Source: Parietaria judaica (taxonomy: Eukaryota; Streptophyta; Magnoliopsida; Rosales; Urticaceae). Taken from it: a DNA stretch of 64,000 bases. The notes under the pieces were generated by a model, which saw only the letters and a list, made by a program, of their open reading frames with translations, was not told where the DNA came from and ran no database searches. Location: positions 3,782,001 through 3,846,000 of the forward strand of contig OX940871.1 in NCBI GenBank assembly GCA_954871525.1, written 5' to 3'. The translations under genes were made by a program, and so were the position numbers. Positions 23,280-35,594 of this stretch are shown here, piece after piece (within the stretch, counting starts at the first letter, position 1; each line of letters opens with the position of its first letter).

Positions 23280-24290
23280 CTGGATATATGTCGTTTAATT
23301 GGATTTAGACTATGTAGTTTTCTATAAGTTCATACAGCTGAACATTATCATGAAAACGACATATATTTTGCAAAAGCGACACTATGCTGCAATTTACACT
23401 AATGATCAAAACATGCCAAAATATTTTGCACTTCTAAACTTTCTCTTAATGCCATTCAATTTTAAGCCTACACAAAATTACAAAACAAAAATATTATTTG
23501 ATCGTGACTATTAATTTATCGCGTATTAATTTATAAAGGTTTTACTGTATATTAGAGAAGCAAGTTAATAAAGGAATTTAAATATACAAAATCCCGTAAT
23601 TAGCGGGCGACAAGTAATAAGCAAATATATTTCACACACACATATAGTTATTCAGCATAATATCCTAATAAATCTGAAAGACTAGGCCAAAAATTCTAAT
23701 GTTCAGTAACTTTAAACAATATCTGGAAATAAAAATAAAATCAAACTATAATAAAGCAATTAAATTCGCCCAAGTTGTAACAATGTTTGTTATTCACGGT
23801 CCACAATTCTAGATAAAATAATTTCAAATAGACGACGTGTCGTTATTTATAATTAGTTAATGTATCTACTTATCGTCTATTTCGATTTATATTAAGCTTT
23901 TTGACGACCATATCAATCTAAAGTTCATTACTAAATGTCTAAATCTCATTCAAATTCTATGTATTATATATATTTTTTAATGTTATAGTTATCTAAGTTA
24001 AATTTTATATTTTTGAACCAAAATTTTGAATATTTATTGTGGGTATTAAAGTATCTACTTTGCATCTGTATCGACTTAAATTCAAATTTTGATGAACATA
24101 TTTCAATCGAAAGTAAATACTTAATGTGTGCGTGTTTTTTTTTTTTTTCTTTCTCTTTCTTTACTTAAGTTATAATGATGTAATTTATTATGTGTTTTAT
24201 TGATTGTTTACTTTGATGTGCAAATGGTTGGAATAAAATAAAAATTGGAGATATATTATGAGTCAGATAGAAATCTACATCCTCAAAAGA
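22551..24290. repeat. AT-rich DNA with dispersed, repeated blocks
   Basis: A family of blocks recurs here and on the far side of the hAT relic. The block with aaaacgacatatattttgca, then agcgacatta, is near 22770, 23350, 24660 and 27630. Another with cggtccacaattcta is near 23205, 23795 and 28815. Minor direct repeats (aaaattggacatatattctg, three copies at 22635-22720) and a 30-nt T-run (about 23250) add to this. The pattern suggests an old, repeatedly duplicated AT-rich unit. No genes. Confidence 0.55.
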
Positions 24291-24297
24291 AAAAAAA

Positions 24298-24597
24298 AAC
24301 TTCATAAAACATCCATCAAAACACCATAAATTATTTTATGACACTTCAAAAACATCATAATTGAAAATACATCCTTTTTAAATTTTATGTACCAAAATAC
24401 CCTTTCAAAATATACATATTGTGTCGTGAAAAATGGACATATTGCCTCCTGAAAAATGGACAAGTCGCGTCCGAAAAAATGGACACAACTAAGGGTATTT
24501 TGGTACATAAAATTTAAAAAGGATGTATTTCCAATTATGATGTTTTGAGGTGTAATAAAATAATCTATAGTGTTTTGAGGGATGTTTTATGAAGTTT
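24298..24597. mobile_element. 300-bp MITE with ~110-bp inverted repeats
   Basis: The left arm AAACTTCATAAAACATCC and the right arm GGATGTTTTATGAAGTTT pair. Pairing continues inwards through ccttttTAAATTTTATGTACCAAAATACCCTT and its complement. The loop holds three copies of a unit with gaaaaatggacA. Flanks are A-runs, so the target duplication is unreadable. Confidence 0.82.
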
Positions 24598-25500
24598 CAA
24601 AAAAAAAAATTGAAAATCTACGTGCATATGTGCAAACGGCATTGCTAGTTAGCAAAATGTATAAAAACGACATATATTTTGCATAAGCGTCAATATACTG
24701 CTATATTCACACTAATGATCACAACATGACATAATATTTTGCTCTTCTAAGCTTTCTCTTAGTGCTGTTCAATAAATTTCACCATTTAATTTCAAGCCTA
24801 CACAAAATAACAACATAAAATATTAGAGGGATATGTAAATTAAATGTTATTACAGCACTGAAATTGATGTGCATATGTTAATTAAGGTTGGTATTTTATT
24901 CTAACACCTAGAGCTAAAAAATAATGACTAAGCTAAGAGTTCCAAGGAGAAGAGAAATACCCAAAATTTCAATTTCAGGGTATATACGTTGGAATTTTAT
25001 AAGATTTTAAAAATCAGTAACCGATGGGAATGCCAACTGACTTTTCGTGAAATAATAATATTATAAATATATACACTAAAAAATCTTTTGAAGTTTCACC
25101 ATAGTTAATTTCGAATTTGCTAAAAAAATTATAGTAGCCAGTTTTGGCCATTCGGTTATTCTCGTTCTTAAAACCTATTAGAAAGTATTTTATTTTTACG
25201 AAATCTATAGAACCCCAATACCTCCATTATATTTCATTAAGATTATATATATACATTTATATGTAATTTTTACAAATTTCATAGCCACGACTTTATCCTC
25301 TAGTTTTATTTTATTTTTATCATTCTGCTCCTCTTTATATTCGAGTTTCATAAATAATCTTTATGAAAACGTTTTGAATGGACAAAAAATACGGGTTACT
25401 AAACAAAGATGTTACCGTTTCCAGAAGAAGAAGAACAAACCACGGACGAGTTACGTATGTCCAATTTGTGAACTCATAATTTCTGGAGTAAGCAGAGGCT

Positions 25501-25552
25501 GGGATCAAATGCAAACAAATACCGTTTTGCATTCTCGTTTGCATTTGATGCC
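25501..25552. repeat. Short perfect-stem hairpin, copy 1
   Basis: GGGATCAAATGCAAAC (25501-25516) pairs with GTTTGCATTTGATGCC (25537-25552) apart from one position near the base, over a 20-nt loop. The same hairpin, with a slightly different loop, occurs at 28362-28415. Confidence 0.7.
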
Positions 25553-27245
25553 AACAGTTGGGGTCCAAATCAGCCTTTACTCCGAGACTATCCAAAATCA
25601 AGGGAAAGGCGATTTCGAAGCTTTAAGCCATCTTTGTTCGATCAGTATCCATCTTGGTTGGAATATTCTAAAAGAAAAGATGCTATATTTTGTCTACCAT
25701 GTTTTTTATTTGGGTTAATGACGGCAAAAATACCCAAAGTTAGGTCAAAGAATCCCTCGGGTACCCAAAGTTTAAAAGTGGTGGTAAAAATACCCAAAGT
25801 CACATTTGGGGAGTTGACCACTTCATTCTTGTAACGCCATTAACTTACCCAATAACTCTGGCCACGTGGAAAAATCTGTTTCGTTAAGTGTAATCATTAG
25901 AGGTTCAATTGGTTGTATTAAATAGTATTACTTAGGGGTTTAATTCGCTGTTTTCTCATAAACGAGGCTGATGTGGGCTTGTCAACGTGGAAAAAATTGT
26001 TCTGTCGGCAACCCACGTTTGTCCGCGTGGTCAGAGTTAACATGTAAATTTACGGTGTTACGAGATTGGTGGTCAGCTCCCCAAATATGACTTTGGGTAT
26101 TTTTACCACCATTTTTAAACTTTGGGTACCCGAGGGGTTCTTTGACCAAACTTTGGGTATTTTTGCCATCATTAACCCTTTTTATTTCATAAAGAAGGCG
26201 GACCTTCTGGATCTGAAGCGTTCACTGAAGACGGCTTTCAGACTTGGAATAAGATAGGGGGAAGAATTGTTCACTTCGTGCGCATATTGGAAAAGATCAT
26301 AATTCACTTCATAATATTGCTTTGAATCTTTGGTCATATCTCATGAATCAGTCAGGTCATATTGCTAATAAGTTCTCGAATTTTAAATCAAAAGAAGTGC
26401 TTGATAATAGACTTCGTTTGAAAACTTCTATTGGAGCAACTAGATGGCTTACGTTCCAGTCTTGTGCTTTGAGAGGTCATGATGAGTTTACCACCTCAAC
26501 GAATCGTGGAAACTTTTTAGAATTGCTGAGATACTCGGCCGTTTTAAATCCTGATGTCGAAGAAGTGTTAGTGAATGCTCCAAGGAATGCAACGTATACA
26601 TCACCAAAAATTCAGAAGCAAACACTACATGTCTTGGCAATGAGAGTGAAGAAGTATATTCGGGAAGAAATTGGTACGGTGATGTATTGTATCATTGTGG
26701 ATGAAGCTCGAGATGAGTCTAAAAAGGAGCAAATGTCACTTGTATTGCGATTTGTAGACAAAAATGCTGCATTCAAGAGCGTTTTTTTGGGTTGCTTCAT
26801 GTCAAAGACACCGCATAATTGACTTTAAAAACTGGTATTTTCTCGATGCTCTCTCATTTTAATCTTGATATTCAGTTTATTCGAGGGCAAGGTTACGACT
26901 GTGCTAGCAACATGCGTGGAGAATTATTGGACTTCGAACTGCTTCATTTTGATTCACTTCGACGACTTCCGGATTTTTTTATCTTTGACAAAAATTTCAG
27001 ATTTAATGATGGTTGGTGAAAACAAGAAATTCAGAACTCTTCCCTTTGCTTTGTAGATTGATAGCTCTAATTCTCACTCTTCCGGTCTCGACTGCCACTA
27101 CTGAGCGTTCTTTTTCAAGAATGAGTATAGTCAAGAGCCCACTTTGCAACAAGATGGAAGATGAGTATTTGTCGGATTATTTACTCGTTAATATTGAGAG
27201 AGAGAGATTGCTGAAATGTTTAGCATTAACTCGATCATTGATGAT
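25553..27245 (+). pseudogene. Degraded hAT-type transposase with TTF-type zinc finger, DUF4371 and hAT dimerisation parts
   Basis: In several frames the translation shows a TTF-type finger start (SLFDQYPSWLEYSKRKDAIF then CLPCFLF, ~25634-25711). It continues after an insertion with EAFTEDGFQTWNK (from about 26210). A DUF4371-like stretch is open at 26322-26822, and a C-terminal hAT dimerisation motif (STATTERSFSRMS.., ~27085-27215) follows. Between about 26935 and 27000 most of the expected catalytic middle is missing. Frameshifts, stops, an internal deletion and the inserted MITE make it non-functional. It was probably once an autonomous ZMYM/hAT-like element. Confidence 0.82.
25712..26178. 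mobile_element. 467-bp MULE-type MITE nested in the hAT relic
   Basis: Ends GGGTTAATGACGGCAAAAAT and its reverse complement define the element. TTTTTATTT is duplicated on both sides (25703-25711, 26179-26187), and a 9-bp duplication is the hallmark of Mutator-type insertion. The arms contain repeated gggtacccaaag-like blocks. It splits the zinc-finger coding part of the transposase relic, so it arrived after that element. Confidence 0.9.
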
Positions 27246-28350
27246 TTTCGTGCTATGGAATCAAGGCGTTGTCTATTTTGATGTAATCATATGCTTTGAG
27301 ATATTATCAAATATTAATTATAGTATTTTATCAAATATTAATTATAGTATTTTATGTCTTCTTTTTGTTTGGCATTGACTCGACCGTTGATGATTTTAGT
27401 GTGATGGAATCAAGGCCTTGTCTATTTTGATGTAATCGTACGCTTTGAGATATTATTAAATCTTAATTACATTAGTTGATGTCTTTTTTTTTTCTCTCTC
27501 CATCACCCCAATCTAATTCCTGGTTCCGTCCCTGGAAATGGTTGGAATTAAATAAAAATTGGACATATATAGTTATATGTCTACGTGCATATATGCAAAC
27601 GACATTGTTTAAGTGAATAAAAGGTTTGAAAACGACATGCCTTTGAAAAACGACATATATTTTGCAAAAGCGACATTATACTGCTATTCGAAATATTTGC
27701 TCTTCTAAGGCCAATCAACAAATTCTGACCATTTACTTTGAAGCCAACACGAAATAACAACATAAAAAGTTGATATGTAAATGTTTCTAAGCACTGAAAC
27801 TCATGTGCATATGTTAATTAAGTTTTATATTTTACCCTAACACCTTCTATAACTAAAAAAAATGTTTTAAGAGTCTCGAGACCGAGAACCACAAAAAAAA
27901 AAAAATCATTAACGACCAACGGAATTTCGTGAAATAATAATATTTATAAATATATACTATAAATATTAACGATTTAATATTTAATTTAATTGAGATTTAA
28001 TTTTTTTTTCCACCAAAATTCAAATTTCAAAGGGGTTAAAAAACTTATGGCAGTTGGTTTTGGCCATGTGATTTTTGATTTTTTTTTTTACGGGTCTTAC
28101 AACCAATTAGAAAATATGTTACTTTATGAATTCTATAGATCATCCAATACCCAATTATTCTCCATTCTCTATCCTTTTTACACTTGTTCCTCTTTATATC
28201 TGAGTTGTGTCGATAATTTCTATAAAAAATATTTTTTGATGGACAAAAAATAAACGTGACTAAAAGAAGAAGTTACCACTCCCGGAGGAAGTAGAATAAA
28301 ACACCGACGAGATAAATGCATCCAATATGAGAACTCACAATTTCTGGAGT
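27246..28350. other. Repeat-derived AT-rich DNA
   Basis: 27297-27350 has a short direct repeat (atcaaatattaattatagta twice). 27370-27480 partly repeats 27230-27320. 27535-27780 is another copy of the dispersed block described at 22.5-24.3 kb. About 27900-28340 parallels 25030-25480 (flank of the hairpin), so this side looks like a diverged duplicate of the left flank of the hAT relic. No gene. Confidence 0.5.
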
Positions 28351-28361
28351 AAGCAGAGTCC

Positions 28362-28415
28362 GGGATCAAATGCAAACAAATATTGCGTTTTGCATTCTCG
28401 TTTGCATTTGATGCC
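28362..28415. repeat. Short perfect-stem hairpin, copy 2
   Basis: GGGATCAAATGCAAAC (28362-28377) and GTTTGCATTTGATGCC (28400-28415) repeat the hairpin at 25501-25552. The loop differs by about 2 nt. Confidence 0.7.
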
Positions 28416-28646
28416 GACCTCTCTTTCACCAGAAATACGAGAAGAATATGTCTAAATGATAATACTATAAACATATATATATAAAACAATTTTAAACAGT
28501 TTTAAAACCTGAAGATCAGGCGAAAATAATACAATTTTAAACAATTATCTACATAATCTAACTGTCTTAGACAAGCAAGTTAATGAACTAATTAAAATAT
28601 ATAAAAAATCCCGTAATTAGCGGGGTCTAGAAAAAAAACCTAATAA

Positions 28647-28683
<37 letters not shown>

Positions 28684-28880
28684 TAACAAACCCGAAAGAC
28701 TAGGCGAACAATTATAATGTTCATCTACTTAAAAAAAATCTGTTAATAAAATTAAAAATCGAATTATAATAATGCAATTAAAATCGCCCAAGGTTGTAAC
28801 AATGTTTTTCATTGACGGTCCACAATTCTAGCAATAAAAAAAATCAATTCAAACAGACGTGTCATATAAATTTATAAGTA

Positions 28881-29486
28881 TACTGTAAAACCTCGATAAA
28901 TTAATAACCTCGATTAAATAATAATTTTAGTCGGTCCCGACTCATTCGCTAAATTTATAAGATAACATTTTTTGAGAAGTATATAGGTCTCAATTGATAT
29001 AAATTAATAATTTAATATAAAAAATAGTAATATTACGTATATAATCATAAAATCACTATAGATAAAATAAATATTGCATAAGTAGTTATAGAATCATCTA
29101 AAAAAAAAACACTAATTAATTAATCATGTAGTGTTTTAAAAATGTGATTATGATATTATTTGCTTACTCTTGAAATGTCTCCTCAACTTCAACTATAAGC
29201 TTCCGCGTAGCATTATGAAGGTGCGGTGATGTATTTTCGTGATGTAACAAAAAATAATTCAATGTGATTGTCGTTATGAATGCATCATTGCATGAAACAC
29301 GCTCTAGTTCAGTATTATCATCTTCATACTATGTAATACGATTACATTATTCTTGACATGTTAGATAGTGATTTTTCCTACTAATTATAACGATTATATT
29401 ATTTATATTTTATAAATTAATAATTCAATAATATAATAATTTTTTGCGGTCCCAATATTATCAACTTATGGAAGTTTTACGGTATA
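28881..29486. mobile_element. ~600-bp MITE-like element with TACTGTAAAACCTC-type ends
   Basis: The left end tactgtaaaacctcgataaa and the right end (reverse complement taccgtaaaacttccataag) are imperfect inverted repeats of about 26 bp. The inner sequence includes sub-terminal ggtcccgac/gcggtccc blocks. It is AT-rich and non-coding. The superfamily cannot be told, since no target duplication is clear. Confidence 0.55.
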
Positions 29487-29512
29487 ATGTATCTTAATAT
29501 GTATCTTAATGT

Positions 29513-30140
29513 TAGGGCTGAAATAATCATCCGCCATCCGCTAATCGCAACCATATCCTATTCGCTCCACTACAAATTATCCGCATATTTATCCATTTTT
29601 AAGCAGCCGCTTAATATGGTTATGGATATCCGAAACTGGTTTTTATAATTGGATTGGTTAATGGTTATATTTTTTTAGTTTAAATTGGATATCCGCTTTA
29701 AACGTAACCAATTTTAATAATAAAAAATAAATATATATTACAAATTATGTATCCTTTGTTTTATTTTGTTAGTGCTTAAACGTCGTTGGATATTATTGGT
29801 TAGTGCTTAGTGTCGTTTATTATATATATCCATAGTCCTTATTCCCTTATATTAAACCTATGTAATTTATTCACTTATTTAAGTTTTTTTTTTTTAACTC
29901 TTTGTGAAAAAAAAATGTTGTATATGTTTTTGTGGTCTTTTATGTCATAGAAATATTAGAGTGTGTTAATAGTTTGGCTATGTTATTTATGACATTTTTG
30001 AAAGTTTATGTTTCACTATTCATGCTATATTTTATAATTGAAAAGAAAATGGTTAATGGATACAATTATTTTACATCAACATATGAATACGGTTGGTCAA
30101 CTTGTCCATATCCTATCATATCCTATCAGTTTCACCCCTA
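29513..30140. mobile_element. hAT-like element relic (TAGGGCTGAAA ... TTTCACCCCTA)
   Basis: It begins TAGGGCTGAAATAATC and ends CAGTTTCACCCCTA. These are matching inverted ends of the hAT type seen at 32663-33411. Sub-terminal ATCCGC and ggttatggatatcc blocks are repeated. The 8-nt flanks do not match, so one end may be decayed. Open frames inside are chance. Confidence 0.5.
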
Positions 30141-30307
30141 TGAATTCATGTCTATTTCGATTTCAATTCAACTTTTTGATGACCATATCAATCTAAATGT
30201 CTAAATCTCATTCACAAATCTATTTAATTATCTAATTGAAAAATTATAATATTTGATCGCTTCAACTCATCAATCAGATCGTTTTTCAACTAATATATGT
30301 CATCTTT

Positions 30308-30312
30308 GCAGG

Positions 30313-30370
<58 letters not shown>
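30308..30370. repeat. (TAA)n microsatellite
   Basis: About 20 uninterrupted trinucleotide units. tgtatgtcatctttgcag on its right echoes tatatgtcatctttgcag on its left, so the array expanded inside a short duplication. Confidence 0.9.
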
Positions 30371-30372
<2 letters not shown>

Positions 30373-32650
30373 TATGTCATCTTTGCAGTATTCTAAACCA
30401 TTTCATAGTTAATATATACACGTAGCACATAAAATAAATTAGATTTCTACTTCATTATGGTCGAGGAATGTAAAATAAACTTTTGGAATAAAATAATGAG
30501 TATATTCTAATATCCTATAATATTGGTTGGTTTTTTTGCCTTGAAGGTTAAGCTATATAGATAGGGACTTTTGGATGTACATAATGTCGGGGTCGAAATC
30601 GGTTGATAAAATACAAGTGGGCTTCTCCGAAAAGGGGTATTTCGAATTCGACGAGAGTCGACAAAGAAAAACCCTAAAAAAAGAAAGAAATTAACCCACC
30701 AAAAACTATTGACCCATCAAACAAGAAATCTGGCCCATGATAAAAGCAGCCCAGACGGGGGTCTCTCATCAACAGACTCACTCGAAACAGCAAAGAGATT
30801 CAGATGAAGCACAACCCGCAAATGGTTCAGCCTGATCCAACGCAAAAGCCGTAATCAGGCTAGCCCGTCCCCAAATGTCTCCAGATGACTGGATTCAAGG
30901 CTCCCAGAGAACTACAAGCAATGACTCGTCCAAATGAGCTTGTCCCTTCAAAGCCCGACAAGGTTCTGCGCATTTTGCCAAGTCATCTCAACAGATCCTG
31001 AATGGACCACTAAAACTAGGGTTTCTCCCATTCACACATTGTGATCAGAGCCTATTATGAGGTTTAATATTAGGGTTTAGGACCTACATGACACACAAAG
31101 GTTAATGATAAGAAAATTAGGGCAACACCAAGCTCATCACCCCAAAAAAGGAGTAGAATCTCCAACTCCAAGAAAATTCCTCTTTACATTTCGGCCATTG
31201 TTGTACTACATGAGAATCTGAGTCCACGCTTAGTAATTGCTCCATAATTTCGAGTACTAAGCCAAGGAAATAAAGAAATCCCGATGCATTTTTCATAGTT
31301 GTCATAACTATCTTAACATGTCTTCATTTCTCTACAATTGATCATCATTCACATACGATATTAACGGGAGTGCACGGCCCATACTGCTCACCAGAAAACA
31401 CTAAAAATGGTGTCATATCGCACGGCACCGTGACTATTGGAACAAGCGGTTTTTACCCACAACACATAATTAATATATGTAAACATTTTTGTACGTTGTG
31501 TTCAATTGTATCTACTTGCTTCTTACTTAAACATCCCAGGTTTATTTATTTCTCATTATTATGATTGAAAATAGACAAGAAATAATAAATATTAAATTTT
31601 CTAGAAGTCAAAATGTTCGAGAATTAACGGCACATCAAAAAAAATATTAACTCGGTGAAAAAGTAATTAAAATGAGAGAGATACAAAACAGTAGAGACAT
31701 ATTGAGAAATTTGGCTCCGTAAATAAATTGAATTTATGTTATATTAAAAAATAAAAAATTAGATACTAATATAGTTTCTAACCCTTTCAGTTTTTAATGA
31801 GTTTTATGCCTTTATGTAGTAACGTTCCGGTTCGAATTTTACGGAACTTTTGTGGATGAGCCACGGCCAGCGGGTTCTCAAACATTGGTTGATAGAATAT
31901 TAGTGATACTTAGCTATATTTTAGTTATGTATTATTTATGATTTAATTCATTTATTATGCATGCTTTGATATTGAAAGAAGAGGAGTCAAGTCAAATCCC
32001 TCGCAAAATCACGTGGCTATGGAAGGCCTCGGAACTCAGCACCAGAAATAGCATACATTTGTTATCTGATTCACTGCTTCTTCAATAGATTGCCTGCATT
32101 TTATACCCTTTGTCCACTCTTACAATTACAAATTATCTTCTTTCAAATAAATAAAAAAAAAACACAATTACAAATTTTTATCATACTTTCCCACCATGTA
32201 TCTACTTGGTTAATATTTTCAAAATCGTGGGATACGGTATACCAACAGTAATCCTCTTTTAACATGAGTGTGCGTATGCGGTTTGCGCTAACCCTCTTTT
32301 GTTATTTATGATGACGGTACGTAGTCCGTAGGTCTAAAATTATCTTTTGGCAATCAAATTCAACGTTTGATCAAGAAACTCGATAGTCAACTCTTACATA
32401 ATTTGTTATTAACTAATTTCTCAAACTTCATCTTCGAGATCAATTCAATTTTTTTCTTCTTCTCAAAATTCATTTTTTTAAAGTAGTACAAAAACTCTAT
32501 ATCCGTTTTGTGGTATACCTATAAAATTAGATCGACACAATCAATATCATTTTTTTTTCTTTATGAAAACTCCATCAATATACTTATACTACTTTCGGTA
32601 TACTCGTAAATTGCACTCGTGGGTGGTTTGCGGTAAGCAGTCTCGAAAAT
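30371..32650. other. Intergenic DNA, no gene recognised
   Basis: Around 30585-31020 base composition rises. The stretch starts tgtcggggtcgaaatcggtt and may be a decayed LTR or gene fragment, but no frame is convincing. The remainder is AT-rich. Confidence 0.4.
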
Positions 32651-32662
32651 GTTGCTTTTTAT

Positions 32663-33411
32663 TAGGGGTGAAAGCGGAACCGGGAATCGGGAAAGTAGTT
32701 GTTTTTGGTACCTATTCTAAAAATTTGGGATTTTTATTTTTGGTACCGGTTCCCGGTTCCGGTTGTAAATTTCCCTATTTTTTTAAAAACCGGAACCGGT
32801 ACCGGGAAAAAGTAAGAAAAGATTCGTGAAAAAATTTGGCACTAACACGAGACAAAAAATAATGGCCGAAACAAAAACTTAACACACAAGACAAAAATTA
32901 ATGGCCGAAAAAAAAAACTTAACACGAGACATAAATTTTGCTTGCGAGTGAAATCTTCTAGTTGGAAGACAAAGACATGTAATCGACGATGGAGGGTTCT
33001 CGGCGAAGAGAAGAATATGACGTCGCGGTGGATGAGAGAGGGAGAAAAAGAGATTGAAAGGGTCGAGAAAAGAAAACGGTAAATATTAAACCCTAACAAC
33101 GAAAAAATACGCATAGTTTAAAACTTTAAGTCATAAAAAATGACATATAACCCAAAAATTACAATAAGCATACAAAATATTTAAAAACAACATACTATGA
33201 AAACATCTAATTCTACATGTAATTTAAAACCGAAACCGGTACCAAAAATCGGGAAATTTTACTTATGGTTTCGGTTCCAGTTCCCGGTTCCATAAACCGT
33301 GAACCGGGAAGTACCGGTTCCCAATTTAGAACTAAATTTCCCTTATTTTTTTTAAAACCGTTCCGGGACCGGTACCGGAACCGGGAATCGGTTGCAAAAT
33401 TTTCACCTCTA
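32663..33411. mobile_element. 749-bp hAT element with perfect 8-bp TSD
   Basis: CTTTTTAT flanks it at 32655-32662 and 33412-33419. Ends are TAGGGGTGAAA and TTTTCACCTCTA. Both subterminal regions carry dense ACCGGTTCC/GGAACCGG repeats, a usual feature of hAT transposase binding regions. No transposase is encoded; the minus-strand frame at 32842-33114 is low-complexity chance. Confidence 0.88.
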
Positions 33412-34002
33412 CTTTTTATCGTACCAAAATTAAATCAAGATATAAGTTGAGTTTGCAGTTTAAGTGCCTTATTTTTTTATTTTGCCATTACAATATTAGT
33501 TATAAAATTTAACGACCTATGTATCTGAGCCATCTTTAACAAATGTAATATCGTCAAATTTAATAAATAATACCGAGAATCTTTTTAACGGATGGGAATT
33601 AAGCTGAATGAGTATTGGATTGTCCCGTTGCCTTTATTATTTTTTTAATAAAAGTATTTTATAAACTTAGTTTGTTGTTTTGTGAATGAGCTGGGTTTTC
33701 CAAAGAATATTTTGCGGTCTCTTTCCAACAACTATGTGCTCCAAAACTAGCATATGAAGAAATCAAATCTATATGTTACATGCAAAAACGGAAATATTAA
33801 AAGCAACATCTTAAAAGTATACTTTGGCTCCATTGTTTTTGGCTAAGGCATTAAGTGATCTCAATCTAGAATTTGGCCGAGAAATTGATCATCGGAATTT
33901 TTTAGCGACGACTTAATGACGAAGAGGGGTTTTTTTTTACAATTTTTGGGACGTTTACATGCATTTTGACTATCTTCTTAAGTATACGTTTCATCTCAAG
34001 CT

Positions 34003-34180
34003 TTCGAACAACATAAAACATTCACTCTTATGAAAATAAAAACGAGATAACGTTGTGGACATCAAAATTTTGTAGCGATTTTTTGAATAATTTCGAACAA
34101 CATAAAACATTCACTCTAATGAAAATAAAAACGAGATAACTTTGTGGACATCAAAATTTTGTAGCGATTTTTTGAATAAC
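34003..34180. repeat. 89-bp tandem duplication
   Basis: Two nearly identical units (ttcgaacaacataaaacatt...), 34003-34091 and 34092-34180, differ at a couple of positions only. The duplication is therefore recent. Confidence 0.88.
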
Positions 34181-35360
34181 TGATACGAGTATTTTTGTTC
34201 GAAAACAAAAACGATTTATAGGAATTAGATTTAAGCCAATGAAATGTGGGCCTAAAAAAAGAATTGCCTTCTCTGTTGATAGAAATTGAATTTTCCCAAA
34301 TAAATTCACTGTTTATAGATTAGATTATGCAAAAAAAAAAAAAAAACATATTGATTAAGTTATAAAACTTTTTTAGGATTTCAGTCAGTATCATGTGATG
34401 TGTTCTACCTTTTTTATATAGATTAATTTCAAATATCATTTCAATAGCATAAAATAACTTAATTTATTCGAGTTTCCGTGCTCATATAGGTAAGAAAGTG
34501 ATAGGAAACTAATAAACCATCATCCATGACAACGACAATAATAAACATAATTAACATCTCAAATAATGACAATAACAGATTTAAAAAAAAAAACTCGCGT
34601 AAAAAATAACAACAATTTAAAAATTAGAACAACTATATTCTCAATGAGACATGTCATTGCTACTCAGAATTCAGATTATCCTTGTGGCTTCACATCTTAA
34701 TTTTACTTTATATTTTAACAATTATATATATATGAGAAAGAACGTAAAGTTTAATAAGTCTCTTCCCTTTAGATTTTGTACGGGAACTCTGGTATTTTTT
34801 ATTTATATTATTTCGAGCCTTTTTTTTTTCCTTCTAATGCCAACTTAATTGGTATTTGAGTTCACTTGGTGAGATTTCAAACGTCCAACTTAAACCGAAA
34901 AGAAGAGACGAAAAAATAAACCCTCCAATCTCAAACTACTTTAATTTGATGGACACCCTAAAATTGATCATAAGTAGTTTTAAACCAATAAAAGTAATGC
35001 TTAAAAGTAGTACTCTCTCTCTACATCTCTCTATATATATCATAAGGATAAGCTCAAAAGATGTACTTCAATGACAAAGTATCAAAGTAAAATTGACACT
35101 ATGGTAAATTTTGATTGACCAAATCAAGATGTATTAAAAAAATTACTATTGAAAACTTTAATAATTTAGCAAGTAGATATAGATGATGAAAAAAAAAAAT
35201 CACGAGTCATGCGTGTATATATATTATCAGCATGAAATGAACCCAATTATATGCACCACAATATATATGATTGACATAGTCTCAAAGTCTGGCGAGTGAC
35301 TACTTTGGAAGATTCTCGAGGATAAATTATTTCATCTTAACTTCTCCAATAATTAATCAT
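34181..35360. other. AT-rich DNA upstream of MIR319, no gene seen
   Basis: No coding exon or defined repeat. The last few hundred bases are expected to hold the MIR319 promoter. Confidence 0.45.
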
Positions 35361-35367
35361 AATTTCC

Positions 35368-35375
35368 TATAAATA
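35368..35375 (+). promoter_or_regulatory. Candidate TATA box of MIR319
   Basis: TATAAATA lies about 230 bp upstream of the miRNA hairpin. The predicted transcript start is near 35400. The leader between contains a CA/TA microsatellite (about 35517-35569). Confidence 0.55.
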
Positions 35376-35515
35376 AATGCAAGAAATGAGTGTATATAAG
35401 AAAGCAGAGGGGTATAAGAGTTGCTCCATGAACTTGTGGAGTCCTAGCTCTCATCATTTCTTCAAGCTCTTTGCTCTTGCTCAACAAGTCACAGAGACTC
35501 AGAGACTCATACACT

Positions 35516-35574
<59 letters not shown>

Positions 35575-35594
35575 GACATAGGAAAAGTAGAAGA

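Noticed and set aside
32842..33114. 90-aa minus-strand ORF
   Set aside because: It lies inside the non-autonomous hAT element; composition is F/L/S-rich with no known motif.
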